Positions 26,254-34,698 of a stretch of DNA of 64,000 bases are shown in pieces. The notes below the pieces were generated by a model. The model saw nothing but the letters and a program-made list of their open reading frames with translations. It was not told the DNA's origin and did no database searches. Each line of letters starts with the position of its first letter. Position 1 is the first letter of the stretch. The translations under genes and the position numbers were made by a program. Source of the DNA: CAHJXG01 sp964235485 (lineage in GTDB: Bacteria; Pseudomonadota; Alphaproteobacteria; Acetobacterales; Acetobacteraceae); NCBI GenBank assembly GCA_964235485.1, contig CAXSAZ010000002.1:62001-126000 (forward strand), read 5' to 3'.

Positions 26254-28332
26254 ATGGCGGCGATTCCGCTGACCCTTGGCGGCTTTGGCGAGCGCCTGCG
26301 CAGGTTCGCGCCTGGCAGCGACGTCGGCTTGGCGCTCGGCATGTTGGCGCTGCTGGCCGTGCTGGTGGTGCCGCTGCCGACGGTGCTGCTGGACGTGGGC
26401 TTGGCGCTGTCCGTCACCAGTTCCGTGCTGGTGCTCATGGTGGCGATGTTCCTGGCGCGCCCGCTGGACTTCACGAGCTTCCCGACGCTGCTGCTGCTCA
26501 CGACGCTGCTGCGGCTGTCGCTGAACGTCGCCACCACGCGGCTGATCCTGTCCCATGGCCACGAAGGCCCGGCCGCGGCTGGGCACGTGGTGCAGGCGTT
26601 CGGCGGCTTCCTGATGGGCGGCGACGTGGTGATCGGCGTGATCCTGTTCGCGATCCTGCTGGTCGTGAACTTCATGGTGATCACCAAGGGGTCGGGCCGC
26701 ATCGCCGAGGTCGCGGCGCGGTTCAGCCTGGACGCCATGCCGGGCAAGCAGATGGCGATCGACTCCGACCTTTCCTCCGGCCTGATCGATGAGGCCAAGG
26801 CCCGCGTCCGCCGGCGCGAGCTTGAGGAGGAGAGCGGCTTCTACGGCGCCATGGACGGTGCTGCCAAGTTCGTGCGCGGGGACGCGATTGCCGGGCTGCT
26901 GATCACCGTGATCAACGTCTTCGGCGGGCTGGCCATCGGCCTGCTGCGCCATGGTATGCCGTTCAGCGAGGCGGCGTTCACTTTCACCACCCTGACCGTC
27001 GGCGACGGGCTGGTGTCGCAGATCCCGGCGCTCCTGGTGTCCACCGCGGCCGGCATCGTCGTGACCAAGGGTGGGGTCGAGGGGCCGGCCGATGCGGCGC
27101 TGGTGCGGCAGTTGGGCGGCAGCCCGAAGCCCCTGGCGCTTGCGAGTGGGGCGGCCGTGGTGCTGGCGCTGATGCCGGGTCTGCCCGCCTTGCCGTTCCT
27201 GGGCCTGGCTGGGCTGGCGGGGGGTGCGGCCTATATGCGCCACCGCAACCCGGCCGTCGTTCCCGAAGCCGAAACGGCCGCGCCGGCAGCGCCGTCCGAG
27301 CCGCCGATCTCCGACTCGCTCCGCATCGACACCATCCGGCTTGAGCTTGGCTACGGCCTGCTGTCCTTGGCCGGCGGCGACGGGCCGCGGCTGACCGAGC
27401 AGATCAAGAGCCTGCGCCGCTCCATCGCCGCCGAGATGGGCTTCGTGCTGCCGCCGGTCCGCATCCAGGACAACCTGCAGCTCGGCGCCGAGTGCTACTC
27501 GATCCGTCTCAAGGAGATCGAGGCCGCGCGCGGCGAGCTTCGCCCCACCATGCTGCTGGCCATGGACCCGGCCGGCGGCATCCCCGACCTGCCGGGCGAG
27601 CGCACCGCCGAGCCGGCGTTCGGCCTGCCGGCCCTATGGATCGACACCGGGAAGCGCGACGAAGCCATCTTCCGCGGCTGCACCGTGGTCGATCCCGCCA
27701 GCGTGCTCACGACCCACCTGACCGAGGTGGTGCGGGAAACCATGGCCGAACTGCTGTCCTACGCCGAAACCGCCAAGTTGCTGGACGAGCTGCCGCGGGA
27801 GCAGCAGAAGCTGGTGGCCGACCTGATCCCGGCGCAGATCACGGTGGGCGGCGTGCAGCGGGTATTGCAGGGCTTGCTCGCCGAGCGCGTGTCCCTGCGC
27901 GACCTGCCCACCATTTTGGAAGGCATCCACGAGGCCTGCGGCGGCCAGCTCCGCGCCATCCCAGCGATCACCGGCCACGTCCGCGCCCGGCTGGCCCGGC
28001 AGATCAGCGACAGCAACACCGGCCCCGGCGGCTACATCCCGCTCGTCACCCTGTCGCCCGATTGGGAAGCGGCGTTCGCCGAAAGCCTGGTCGGCCCGCC
28101 CGAGGACCGGCAGCTTGCCATTGCGCCCTCCCGGCTGGGCGAGTTCATGCAGCGGTTCCGCGTCGTGTTCGAGGCCGCGACGGCGGCGGGCGAGGCGCCG
28201 GTCCTGCTCTGCTCCGGCCCCATACGCTCCCACGTCCGCGCCATCGTCGAGCGCCTGCGCCCGGCGACGCCCGTGCTGGCGCAGGCCGAAATCTTCCCGC
28301 GGGCGCGCATCCGCACGGTCGGTACGATCTAA
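26254..28332 (+). CDS. flhA: Flagellar type III export gate protein FlhA
   Basis: A 692-residue export-gate component. The N-terminal third contains about eight membrane helices from residue 25 on, with the conserved cytoplasmic loop (RIAEVAARFSLDAMPGKQMAID at about residue 150). The C-terminal cytoplasmic ring domain begins near residue 345. It docks chaperone-substrate complexes for export. It begins three bases after flbD. The remaining gate genes (flhB, fliPQR) are not in this window. Confidence 0.96.
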   Translation: MAAIPLTLGGFGERLRRFAPGSDVGLALGMLALLAVLVVPLPTVLLDVGLALSVTSSVLVLMVAMFLARPLDFTSFPTLLLLTTLLRLSLNVATTRLILSHGHEGPAAAGHVVQAFGGFLMGGDVVIGVILFAILLVVNFMVITKGSGRIAEVAARFSLDAMPGKQMAIDSDLSSGLIDEAKARVRRRELEEESGFYGAMDGAAKFVRGDAIAGLLITVINVFGGLAIGLLRHGMPFSEAAFTFTTLTVGDGLVSQIPALLVSTAAGIVVTKGGVEGPADAALVRQLGGSPKPLALASGAAVVLALMPGLPALPFLGLAGLAGGAAYMRHRNPAVVPEAETAAPAAPSEPPISDSLRIDTIRLELGYGLLSLAGGDGPRLTEQIKSLRRSIAAEMGFVLPPVRIQDNLQLGAECYSIRLKEIEAARGELRPTMLLAMDPAGGIPDLPGERTAEPAFGLPALWIDTGKRDEAIFRGCTVVDPASVLTTHLTEVVRETMAELLSYAETAKLLDELPREQQKLVADLIPAQITVGGVQRVLQGLLAERVSLRDLPTILEGIHEACGGQLRAIPAITGHVRARLARQISDSNTGPGGYIPLVTLSPDWEAAFAESLVGPPEDRQLAIAPSRLGEFMQRFRVVFEAATAAGEAPVLLCSGPIRSHVRAIVERLRPATPVLAQAEIFPRARIRTVGTI

Positions 28333-28390
28333 TAGCCCGGCAACCGGTTCTTAACCCACGCGCAACGTTTAGCCGCTAGAACCGTTTGCC

Positions 28391-29311
28391 ATGCGGCTGA
28401 AGCTGTTCCACGCACCCAACATGACCGCGGCGATGGCGCTGGTGCGGAACAGCTTCGGCCCGGATGCGCTGATCCTGTCCACCCGCCGCGTCGCCGGCGG
28501 GGTCGAGGTCACGGCGGCATTGGAGCCGGCGCTTGATGAGCCGCCGCTGCTGCCGGCGCTGCCGCCGCCGGGTGATCCCGCGCGAAAGGCGGCGCTCGCC
28601 TGGCACGGCGTGCCGCCCGGTCTCGTGGAGGCGCTTGCGCCGGGCCGGCTTGTCGATGCCCTGCCCGATGCCTTGCTGTTCGGCGCCCTGCCGCTCGACG
28701 GCGCAGCCCCGCTGCTGGTGGCCGGCCCGCCCGGCGCCGGCAAGACCCTGACCATCGCGAAGCTCGCGACGCGCCTGGTCATGGCCGGCCGGACTCCCCT
28801 GGTCGTGACCGCGGACGGGCAGCGGGCCGGCGCGCCCGAGCAGTTGGCCGCCTATACCCGGCTATTGGGCTTGACGCTCGTGGTCGCCAGCACCCCGGTG
28901 CCGCTCAGCCGTGCCCTGGCCCGCAGCCAGGACTCGCCGGTGCTGATCGACACGCAGGGATTGGACCCGTTCGACCCTTCGGCCCGGGAGGAACTGCTGG
29001 CCTTGGCGGCCACGGCCGGCGCCGTCACGGCGCTGGCGCTGCCGGCGGGGCTTGATCCGTCCGAAGCGCGCGAGCTTGCGGAAGCGTTTGCCGAAGCGGG
29101 CGCCACCCTGCTGATCGCGACGCGCCTCGACTTGTCCCACCGCCTCGGCGGGGTGCTGGCCGCCGCGTTTGCCAGGCTGACGCTCACCGAGGCCGGCATC
29201 GGCCCGGGCGCGGCGGACGGGCTTCGGCCGCTGACGCCCGAGTTCCTCGCCAGCCGCTTGACGATCCCGCCGGGCGTTCGCGCCCCCGCCCTTCAGGACA
29301 CCGCGCCATGA
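28391..29311 (+). CDS. flhF: FlhF-type SRP-family GTPase (short form)
   Basis: A 306-residue SRP-like GTPase. The N-terminus MRLKLFHAPNMTAAMALVRNSFGPDALILSTRRV is the FlhF signature. The P-loop is GPPGAGKT at about 112-119, with DTQG at about 197 and TRLD at about 236. It is shorter than typical FlhF (about 400-480 residues) because the linker between the N-terminal and GTPase parts is reduced. FlhF recruits the first basal-body parts to the pole. Its start is 58 bases after flhA, and it overlaps flhG by four bases. Confidence 0.88.
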   Translation: MRLKLFHAPNMTAAMALVRNSFGPDALILSTRRVAGGVEVTAALEPALDEPPLLPALPPPGDPARKAALAWHGVPPGLVEALAPGRLVDALPDALLFGALPLDGAAPLLVAGPPGAGKTLTIAKLATRLVMAGRTPLVVTADGQRAGAPEQLAAYTRLLGLTLVVASTPVPLSRALARSQDSPVLIDTQGLDPFDPSAREELLALAATAGAVTALALPAGLDPSEARELAEAFAEAGATLLIATRLDLSHRLGGVLAAAFARLTLTEAGIGPGAADGLRPLTPEFLASRLTIPPGVRAPALQDTAP

Positions 29312-30114
29312 CCCAGCCTGCCGCCCGCGCCTTTTCCCTGCCCCAAGCACGGCCATCCAGGGCAGGCCGCTCGGTCGCGGTCGCGTCCGGCAAGGGCGGG
29401 GTGGGCAAGACCTGGTTCGCCATCACGCTCGCGCACGCCATGGCGCTGAGCGGCCAGCGGGTGCTGTTGTTCGACGCCGATCTCGGCCTGGCCAACGTGG
29501 ATATCCAGCTTGGGCTGATGCCGGCCTTGGACTTGGGGTCCATCGTGTCCGGGGCGGCGACGCTTGCGGACGCGATTGCGGGCTACGCGCCGGGCGGATT
29601 CGACGTGGTGGCGGGCCGGTCCGGCTCCGGGAGCCTGGCCGCGCTCGACCCTGCGGCGCTGGAAGGCCTGCTATCGGCGCTCGCCGCCGCCGCCGCGCAG
29701 TATGACGTGGTGCTGCTCGACCTCGGCGCCGGCGTTGACCGTGCGGTCCGGCGCATGGCGGCCTGGGCCGACACGCTGCTCGTCGTCGCGACGGAAGAAC
29801 CGACCAGCCTGACGGACGCCTACGCGACGGTGAAGCTGCACGCGGCCGACCGGCCCGGGGGCGATGCGCGCCTGGTGGTGAACCTGTGCAGCAGCCCATC
29901 TGCCGGCGAGCGCACCGCGGCGACCTTGACCCGGGCCTGCCACGCCTTTCTCGGCCGCACGCCGCCGCTGCTCGGCACCATCCGGCGGGACGCCCACGTG
30001 CAGGACGCGATACGCCGGCAAAGCCTTTTGCTGACCCGCCATCCCAATTGCCCGGCCAGCTTCGACGTCGAGCAGATCGCCGCCAGGATCGCCGGCGCCG
30101 GGCCGGGAAGGTGA
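29308..30114 (+). CDS. flhG: MinD/ParA-type ATPase FlhG (FleN/YlxH)
   Basis: A 268-residue deviant Walker A ATPase with GKGGVGKT at about residues 30-37, FDADLGLANVDIQLGL at about 55-70, and a MinD-like C-terminal half. Paired with FlhF it limits flagellar number and restricts polar placement. The ATG overlaps the flhF stop (ATGA), and it is the last gene of the fliF operon. No MinD-type membrane-targeting helix is obvious at the very C-terminus. Confidence 0.9.
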   Translation: MTQPAARAFSLPQARPSRAGRSVAVASGKGGVGKTWFAITLAHAMALSGQRVLLFDADLGLANVDIQLGLMPALDLGSIVSGAATLADAIAGYAPGGFDVVAGRSGSGSLAALDPAALEGLLSALAAAAAQYDVVLLDLGAGVDRAVRRMAAWADTLLVVATEEPTSLTDAYATVKLHAADRPGGDARLVVNLCSSPSAGERTAATLTRACHAFLGRTPPLLGTIRRDAHVQDAIRRQSLLLTRHPNCPASFDVEQIAARIAGAGPGR

Positions 30115-30213
30115 GATCCTTGGGCGATCCCGAAGGCATGGGGTGTCATTGTCTCTGGAAATGCCTATCTGCGTGTGAGGGCGGCTCGGCAACCGAGCTT
30201 CGCAGGGGGCGGC

Positions 30214-31359
30214 ATGGTCCTGATCGGTTCCAACCGCGACTTGCGGATCGACTTCTTCCGCGGCATTGCGCTGTGGTGGATCTTCATGGACCACATCCCC
30301 GACAACTGGGTGGCGCAGTTCAGCCTTCGGAACTTCGCGCTGTGCGACGCGACCGAGATTTTCGTGTTGCTGGCCGGTTACGCCGCCGGGTTGGCCTATG
30401 GCCGCAGCATGGACCGGCACGGGTGGCTGTTCGCGGGCGCGGACGTGCTGCGCCGGGCAGGGGTGCTTTACGTCGCCCACATCTTCCTGTTCGTGGTGTT
30501 CAGCGCCCAGGTGTCCTACTCGGCGACGGCGTTGGACCGGTCTGAGTATCTCGATGAAATCCACCTCGACGTTCTCGCGGAAGCGCCCTATCGGGCGATG
30601 CTGGAAGCCTTGTTTCTGACGTTCCAACCGGCGTACTTGAACATCTTGCCGATGTATGTCGCACTGCTCGCCATGTTCGCTGTGGTGATGCCGTTGCTGC
30701 GTGTGCCGTCGCTGTTGTTCATCTTGTCGTTTTCTGCTTACACGGCGGTCAGGATTACCGGATACAACCTTCCGTCATGGACGGGCGGGGGATGGTATTT
30801 CAACCCGGTTGCCTGGCAGTTGCTGTTCGTCATAGGCTCCATTCTCGCTTATGCGCCTCCCAAGCTGCCGGTCCGCCCCGTTTTGATTGATGTCGTGTCC
30901 GTATTGATCGTCCTGATGGGAGTGAGCCTGCTGTGGCTGGTCTGGCCCTACCCCGAAATCACCTCGCAGCTTTCGGCGGGGGCGGCGCGCATCCTTCTGT
31001 CGGTGGACAAGGAAGGGCTGCATCCCATGCGGCTGCTGTCCATACTCGCGCTGGCTTGGCTGGTGTCTCGAACCGTTTCGGCCCATGCGGCTTGGCTCCG
31101 CGGTTGGTTTGCCTGGCCAATCGTGTTGTGCGGCCAACACTCCCTCCCGGTGTTCTGCGCCGGCATCTTCCTTTCGTTCCTGGGGCGGCTGGTGATGGAG
31201 GAACGCGCGGGCTGGGCCGTGCAGGCCGGGGTCAACGTGACAGGCATCGCTGCCATGGTCGCCGTCGGGACCTTGGCGGCATGGTATCGGCAAAAGGGCC
31301 GGGTGAGCCGCGCGATGTTGCCGGACTTGCCGAAATCCGGTAACGCAGGCGTGATATGA
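30214..31359 (+). CDS. opgC: OpgC-like integral membrane acyltransferase
   Basis: A 381-residue membrane protein with about ten hydrophobic segments, starting with RIDFFRGIALWWIFMDHIPDN. The DFFRG and HIPDN motifs are typical of OpgC, the family that adds succinyl groups to osmoregulated periplasmic glucans. Start 30214 has a CAGGGGG site upstream; a GTG at 30175 is possible but has none. It overlaps by four bases with an SGNH-hydrolase-like gene, and pairing of a membrane acyltransferase with an SGNH-domain partner is a common theme in envelope glycan modification. Local GC is lower than in the flagellar block. Confidence 0.82.
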   Translation: MVLIGSNRDLRIDFFRGIALWWIFMDHIPDNWVAQFSLRNFALCDATEIFVLLAGYAAGLAYGRSMDRHGWLFAGADVLRRAGVLYVAHIFLFVVFSAQVSYSATALDRSEYLDEIHLDVLAEAPYRAMLEALFLTFQPAYLNILPMYVALLAMFAVVMPLLRVPSLLFILSFSAYTAVRITGYNLPSWTGGGWYFNPVAWQLLFVIGSILAYAPPKLPVRPVLIDVVSVLIVLMGVSLLWLVWPYPEITSQLSAGAARILLSVDKEGLHPMRLLSILALAWLVSRTVSAHAAWLRGWFAWPIVLCGQHSLPVFCAGIFLSFLGRLVMEERAGWAVQAGVNVTGIAAMVAVGTLAAWYRQKGRVSRAMLPDLPKSGNAGVI

Positions 31360-32180
31360 GCATTTTTGTGATCAGCCGCTTGTTGGTGCTTGCCTCCGTG
31401 CTTCACGCAGGGGCGGCGATGTCGATGGTGCCACAGGGAGCGTGCCAGGCCGCGGATGATCTTGCCGGCACTCCCACCCCCATCCCCAAGGTTGCCGCCG
31501 TGCTGCGACCCGGCGCTGTTCTTGACATCTTGGCTATCGGCTCCGCCACGATGTTCGGGCCGGAGGCGAGCCTCAGTCCTGGCACCATCACGAGCCAGGC
31601 TGTCGGGGACGGCAAGATTTCGTCCCAAGCCAAGCTGTTCACCGGGCCTGCCTCCGAACGGGCATTTCCGCTGCAGATGGCCAAGGAACTGCGGGGAACC
31701 ATCCAGGGCCTCGACGTCAAGATGACGGTTCGAGGCGGCCGTAGCCTGCTGGCGACCGACATGCTCGACCTGCTTCGATCCGAGCTGGCCGGCCATCATT
31801 ACGATCTGGTGCTCTGGCAAACGGGAACCGTCGAGGCGGTGCGCAACATTCCGCCGGGCGAGTTCGCGCAAACCCTGTCCGATGGCGCCGAGGCCGTTGC
31901 GCAGGCCGGAGCCAACCTCGTCCTGATCGACCCCCAGTTCAGCCGCTTTCTTCAAACCAGCAGCAACGTTGAACCTTATGGGCAGGCGCTGCAGCAGGTT
32001 GCGGCCATGCCCGGCGTGGTCTTGTTCCGCCGTTATGACTTGATGCACGCCTGGGCGAACGAGGGTCAAATCGACCTGGAGCGAACGCCGCGAGCGGACC
32101 GCCAGAAAGTGATCGATACCCTGCACGCCTGCTTGGGGAAGCATCTGGCGCGTCTCATCCTGGACTCCGCCCACTTGTAA
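31356..32180 (+). CDS. Secreted SGNH/GDSL-hydrolase-like protein, partner of OpgC
   Basis: A 274-residue protein with an N-terminal hydrophobic signal segment (about residues 3-22). The mature part has IGSATMFG in the block I position (Ser near residue 63), a Gly-rich block TVRGGRSLLATDM at about 123, DLVLWQTGTVEA at about 150 (block III-like, with Gln-Thr in place of Asn), and a late His-rich region DTLHACLGKHLAR. This resembles a divergent SGNH fold, but the canonical catalytic set is not fully clear. It is translationally coupled to OpgC (ATGA), suggesting action on the same periplasmic glucan or glycan. Confidence 0.6.
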   Translation: MSIFVISRLLVLASVLHAGAAMSMVPQGACQAADDLAGTPTPIPKVAAVLRPGAVLDILAIGSATMFGPEASLSPGTITSQAVGDGKISSQAKLFTGPASERAFPLQMAKELRGTIQGLDVKMTVRGGRSLLATDMLDLLRSELAGHHYDLVLWQTGTVEAVRNIPPGEFAQTLSDGAEAVAQAGANLVLIDPQFSRFLQTSSNVEPYGQALQQVAAMPGVVLFRRYDLMHAWANEGQIDLERTPRADRQKVIDTLHACLGKHLARLILDSAHL

Positions 32181-32269
32181 CGAAGTCGAACTTTTATTGA
32201 TGTGGGTTGACAAACGATGCTGGCGACAGTCTGACCGGAACCGCACGCTCCGTCGCGCTTTAAGGGGGC

Positions 32270-32482
32270 ATGGCACCTCATCACGAACTGTCAATGACGA
32301 ATGTGGGCACCATCGGTCATGCGGCGATTGCCGCATGGATGCGGGACAACCTGTCTCAAACGTTTGACACGGTCCTGCACGAACCGGTGCCTCAAACCCT
32401 GCTGGCCATTCTTGACGCCGGAACTGAGGCCAATGCCGCGTCACGGCCTGTTCAGGGACAACCCAGCCGCGCCTGGTGTTGA
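32270..32482 (+). CDS. NepR-like small protein (putative anti-sigma factor)
   Basis: A 70-residue protein. Its central segment LSQTFDTVLHEPVPQTLLAIL matches the NepR pattern (aromatic-Asp-x-Val then EPVP then Leu-rich), the helix by which NepR holds EcfG-type sigma factors in the alphaproteobacterial general stress response. No ecfG or phyR gene is next to it, so it would be an orphan copy. The ATG at 32270 has TAAGGGGG only one base away, an awkward spacing; ATG at 32294 is an alternative. The domain call is by eye from a short motif. Confidence 0.5.
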   Translation: MAPHHELSMTNVGTIGHAAIAAWMRDNLSQTFDTVLHEPVPQTLLAILDAGTEANAASRPVQGQPSRAWC

Positions 32483-32990
32483 GGCGATATGCCGATCCCG
32501 GCTGCCAAGGCTTAGGGTTAAGCAATCCTGTGCGAGTTGGGACACGCTTGTTCGGGATCGTGAGGCGGATAAGCGAAACGCCATCCGCTTTCCGTTGGCG
32601 CCGTCATCCATGGCCCAAGCTGCAAGAGGCTGCTTAGTTGCTGCCGGCGGTCATTGTTGAGTCAAGGACGGGTTTGAACAACGCAGCTTGCTTGTTGGGC
32701 TGCCTTTGACCGACCGTCTGCCTGTGTTGCCGTTGGGTAAGCTTTTGTTGGGCGACCGACCCTGTATGCACGGGCAGGATGTTCAACGGCCTTGCCGGGC
32801 GAGCAGCATGGTGCCGATACGCCGCGTGCGGACTTGCCTGGACCGAAGCCGCGGCACAAACCGCGAGTGCGCGATCAATCGCGCCGTGCTAAGCGTTCCA
32901 CAATCCATCAGCAAGCGGCCGCCCAAGACGCCGGGCCGACGTGCGGGATCGGGCGGTCAGCGTGGCCGCCGCGTTTTCAGCGGAGTACAG
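32483..32990 (+). other. 508-bp stretch without a recognisable gene
   Basis: This lies between the NepR-like gene and mlaA. It is less GC-rich than its surroundings, especially before 32760, and has no convincing codon bias in any frame. A small hairpin GCGCGA-TCAA-TCGCGC lies at 32869-32884. No tRNA, terminator with T tract or known riboswitch was recognised. It presumably holds the mlaA promoter; it could also hold an unrecognised small RNA. Confidence 0.5.
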
Positions 32991-33767
32991 ATGCCCGACC
33001 ACGGTAAGACCGCCCCATCGCTGCAAGCTGCTGTCCTGCTCATGGCCGTTGCCCTGTTGGGGACCGGATGCGCGGCGCGCGCGCCCGCGACGGACCCTGA
33101 GGCGTTGGCCGAGTACCAGGCGGACAACGACCCGCTGGAGCCCACCAACCGTTTCTTTTACCGCGTGAACGACGTGCTCGACGTTTATGTGCTGAAGCCG
33201 GTGGCCCAGGGCTACCGCTACGCCGTGCCCGGCACGGTGCGCCGCTCCATCGGCAATGCGCTCAGGAACGTGACAAGCCCCGTGGTCTTCGCCAACGATG
33301 TCCTGCAAGGGCATCCGCGCTACGCGGCCGAGACGGTCACCCGCTTCGTGGTGAACTCGACGGTCGGGGTGGGCGGGCTGTTCGACGTGGCGGACGACCT
33401 GGGATTGCCGCCGCACCGCGGCGCGAACTTCGGCACCACCCTAGGCGTCTGGGGCGTGGGGGAAGGGCCGTTCCTGTTCCTGCCGCTGCTCGGCCCGTCG
33501 AACGTGCGGGACACCGGGGGGTTTGGCGGCAATGTCCTGCTCGACCCGTTCACCTGGGTGAGCTTCGGCGGGGTCAATGCCCTTGAAGGGTCCCGCTTCG
33601 GCGTGGGCGCGGTGGACGCGCGGGAGCGACTGCTGGACCCGGTGGACCAGATTAAGCGGGACTCGCTCGACCCTTACGCGACGTTCCGCAGCGCATACCG
33701 CCAAAGCCGCGCCGCCGAGATCGAGGCAGCCCGCCATGACGGCAAGCCGTTGCCGCCGCCGCAGTAG
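32991..33767 (+). CDS. mlaA: MlaA/VacJ-family outer-membrane lipoprotein
   Basis: A 258-residue protein of the retrograde phospholipid transport (Mla) system, which removes mislocalised phospholipid from the outer leaflet. The signal segment ends LLGTGCAAR, with the lipid-bearing Cys at about residue 27. Family blocks NDPLEPTNRFFYRVND, NFGTTLGVWGVGEGPFLFLPLLGPSN and the closing DPYATFRSAYRQ are intact. The start at 32991 places the signal peptide correctly; the open frame runs further upstream but is not conserved. No mlaC or mlaDEF gene is adjacent. Confidence 0.92.
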   Translation: MPDHGKTAPSLQAAVLLMAVALLGTGCAARAPATDPEALAEYQADNDPLEPTNRFFYRVNDVLDVYVLKPVAQGYRYAVPGTVRRSIGNALRNVTSPVVFANDVLQGHPRYAAETVTRFVVNSTVGVGGLFDVADDLGLPPHRGANFGTTLGVWGVGEGPFLFLPLLGPSNVRDTGGFGGNVLLDPFTWVSFGGVNALEGSRFGVGAVDARERLLDPVDQIKRDSLDPYATFRSAYRQSRAAEIEAARHDGKPLPPPQ

Positions 33768-33793
33768 GCTCCGCGCGGCCGGCGCTGGGCGCC

Positions 33794-34564
33794 TCAGATG
33801 GAGCTGACGACATGGCCGCCATCGACCGGCAGCACGACGCCGGTGATGAACCGGCCCGCGTCTGAGGCCAGCAGCAGCAGCGCGCCGTCCAAATCCTCGG
33901 GCTGGCCCAGGCGTCCCAACGGCACGCGGCCAGCGATGCGGGCGCCGGCCGGACCTTGCAGGAAAGCGCGGTTCAGGTCCGTCTCGACGTAGCCCGGCGC
34001 CAAGGCGTTCACCGTGATGCCATGCGGCCCCAACTCCATCGCCAGCACCGCCGTCATGTGGCACAGCCCGGCCTTTGATGCGCTGTAGGGAACCACGCCC
34101 TTGATGGTGCGCAGGCCCAGGATGGACGAAACGTTCACGATCCGGCCGCCCTGCCCGGCTGCGACCGCCGCCCGCGCGAACTCCCGGCACATCAGGAACG
34201 CGCCGCGCAGGTTGGTGTCGAGCACGCTGTCCCATTCCTCGCCGCTCGCCTCCAGAAACGGCTTGCGCCCGGTGATGCCGGAGTTGTTCACGAGGATGTC
34301 CACATGGCCGAGGCCCGTTGCCGCGCGGGTGACTGCGTCCACGACCGAAGTCTCGTCCGTCACGTCGCAGGCGACCGCGAGCGCCGTGCCGCCGGCTGCC
34401 TCGATCTCCCGGGCCAAGGCCTCAAGACGGTCCAGGCGTCGGGCGGCCAGGGCCACCTTGGCGCCTTGGGCGGCCAGCAGCCGCGCGAAGTGCGCGCCCA
34501 GCCCCGATGAGGCTCCCGTGACCAGAGCGCACCGGCCGTGCATGGCAAACTGAACCAAGGCCAT
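33794..34564 (-). CDS. SDR-family oxidoreductase
   Basis: A 256-residue classical short-chain dehydrogenase with TGASSGLG at the cofactor site, NNSG at about residue 95 (Ala replaced by Ser), the catalytic Ser at about 147, YSASKAG at about 160 and a family C-terminus ending VDGGHVVSSI. The substrate is not evident; it resembles sugar-alcohol, gluconate or 3-oxoacyl reductases. Start 34564 (MALVQF) is chosen over 34543 and 34591, none having a well-spaced ribosome site. It is divergent from the Tat-exported oxidoreductase. Confidence 0.82.
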   Translation of the reverse strand: MALVQFAMHGRCALVTGASSGLGAHFARLLAAQGAKVALAARRLDRLEALAREIEAAGGTALAVACDVTDETSVVDAVTRAATGLGHVDILVNNSGITGRKPFLEASGEEWDSVLDTNLRGAFLMCREFARAAVAAGQGGRIVNVSSILGLRTIKGVVPYSASKAGLCHMTAVLAMELGPHGITVNALAPGYVETDLNRAFLQGPAGARIAGRVPLGRLGQPEDLDGALLLLASDAGRFITGVVLPVDGGHVVSSI

Positions 34565-34698
34565 CCCCCCGTTTTCTGCAGAGAACACCATGCCAGGGGG
34601 CAGACGCCAACGGCTGCGGACGCAGCAAGCGGGGCGGAGGGATCGCGCGCCCAAGCGGCGCGTTGCTTTTCTCCAAACCGCAATCGAGGGGGACCAGC

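Noticed and set aside
24901..27243. 780-codon open frame antisense to flbD and flhA
   Set aside because: Long antisense frames are expected at about 70 percent GC. The translation is His/Gln/Arg-rich without domains, while the plus strand holds clear flagellar genes.
32237..32261. EcfG-type promoter before the NepR-like gene
   Set aside because: GGAAC is present, but no proper CGTT-like -10 box occurs at 16-17 bases; only GCTT at 15 bases.
32869..32884. Terminator-like hairpin upstream of mlaA
   Set aside because: Only six pairs and no T tract; it is probably incidental.
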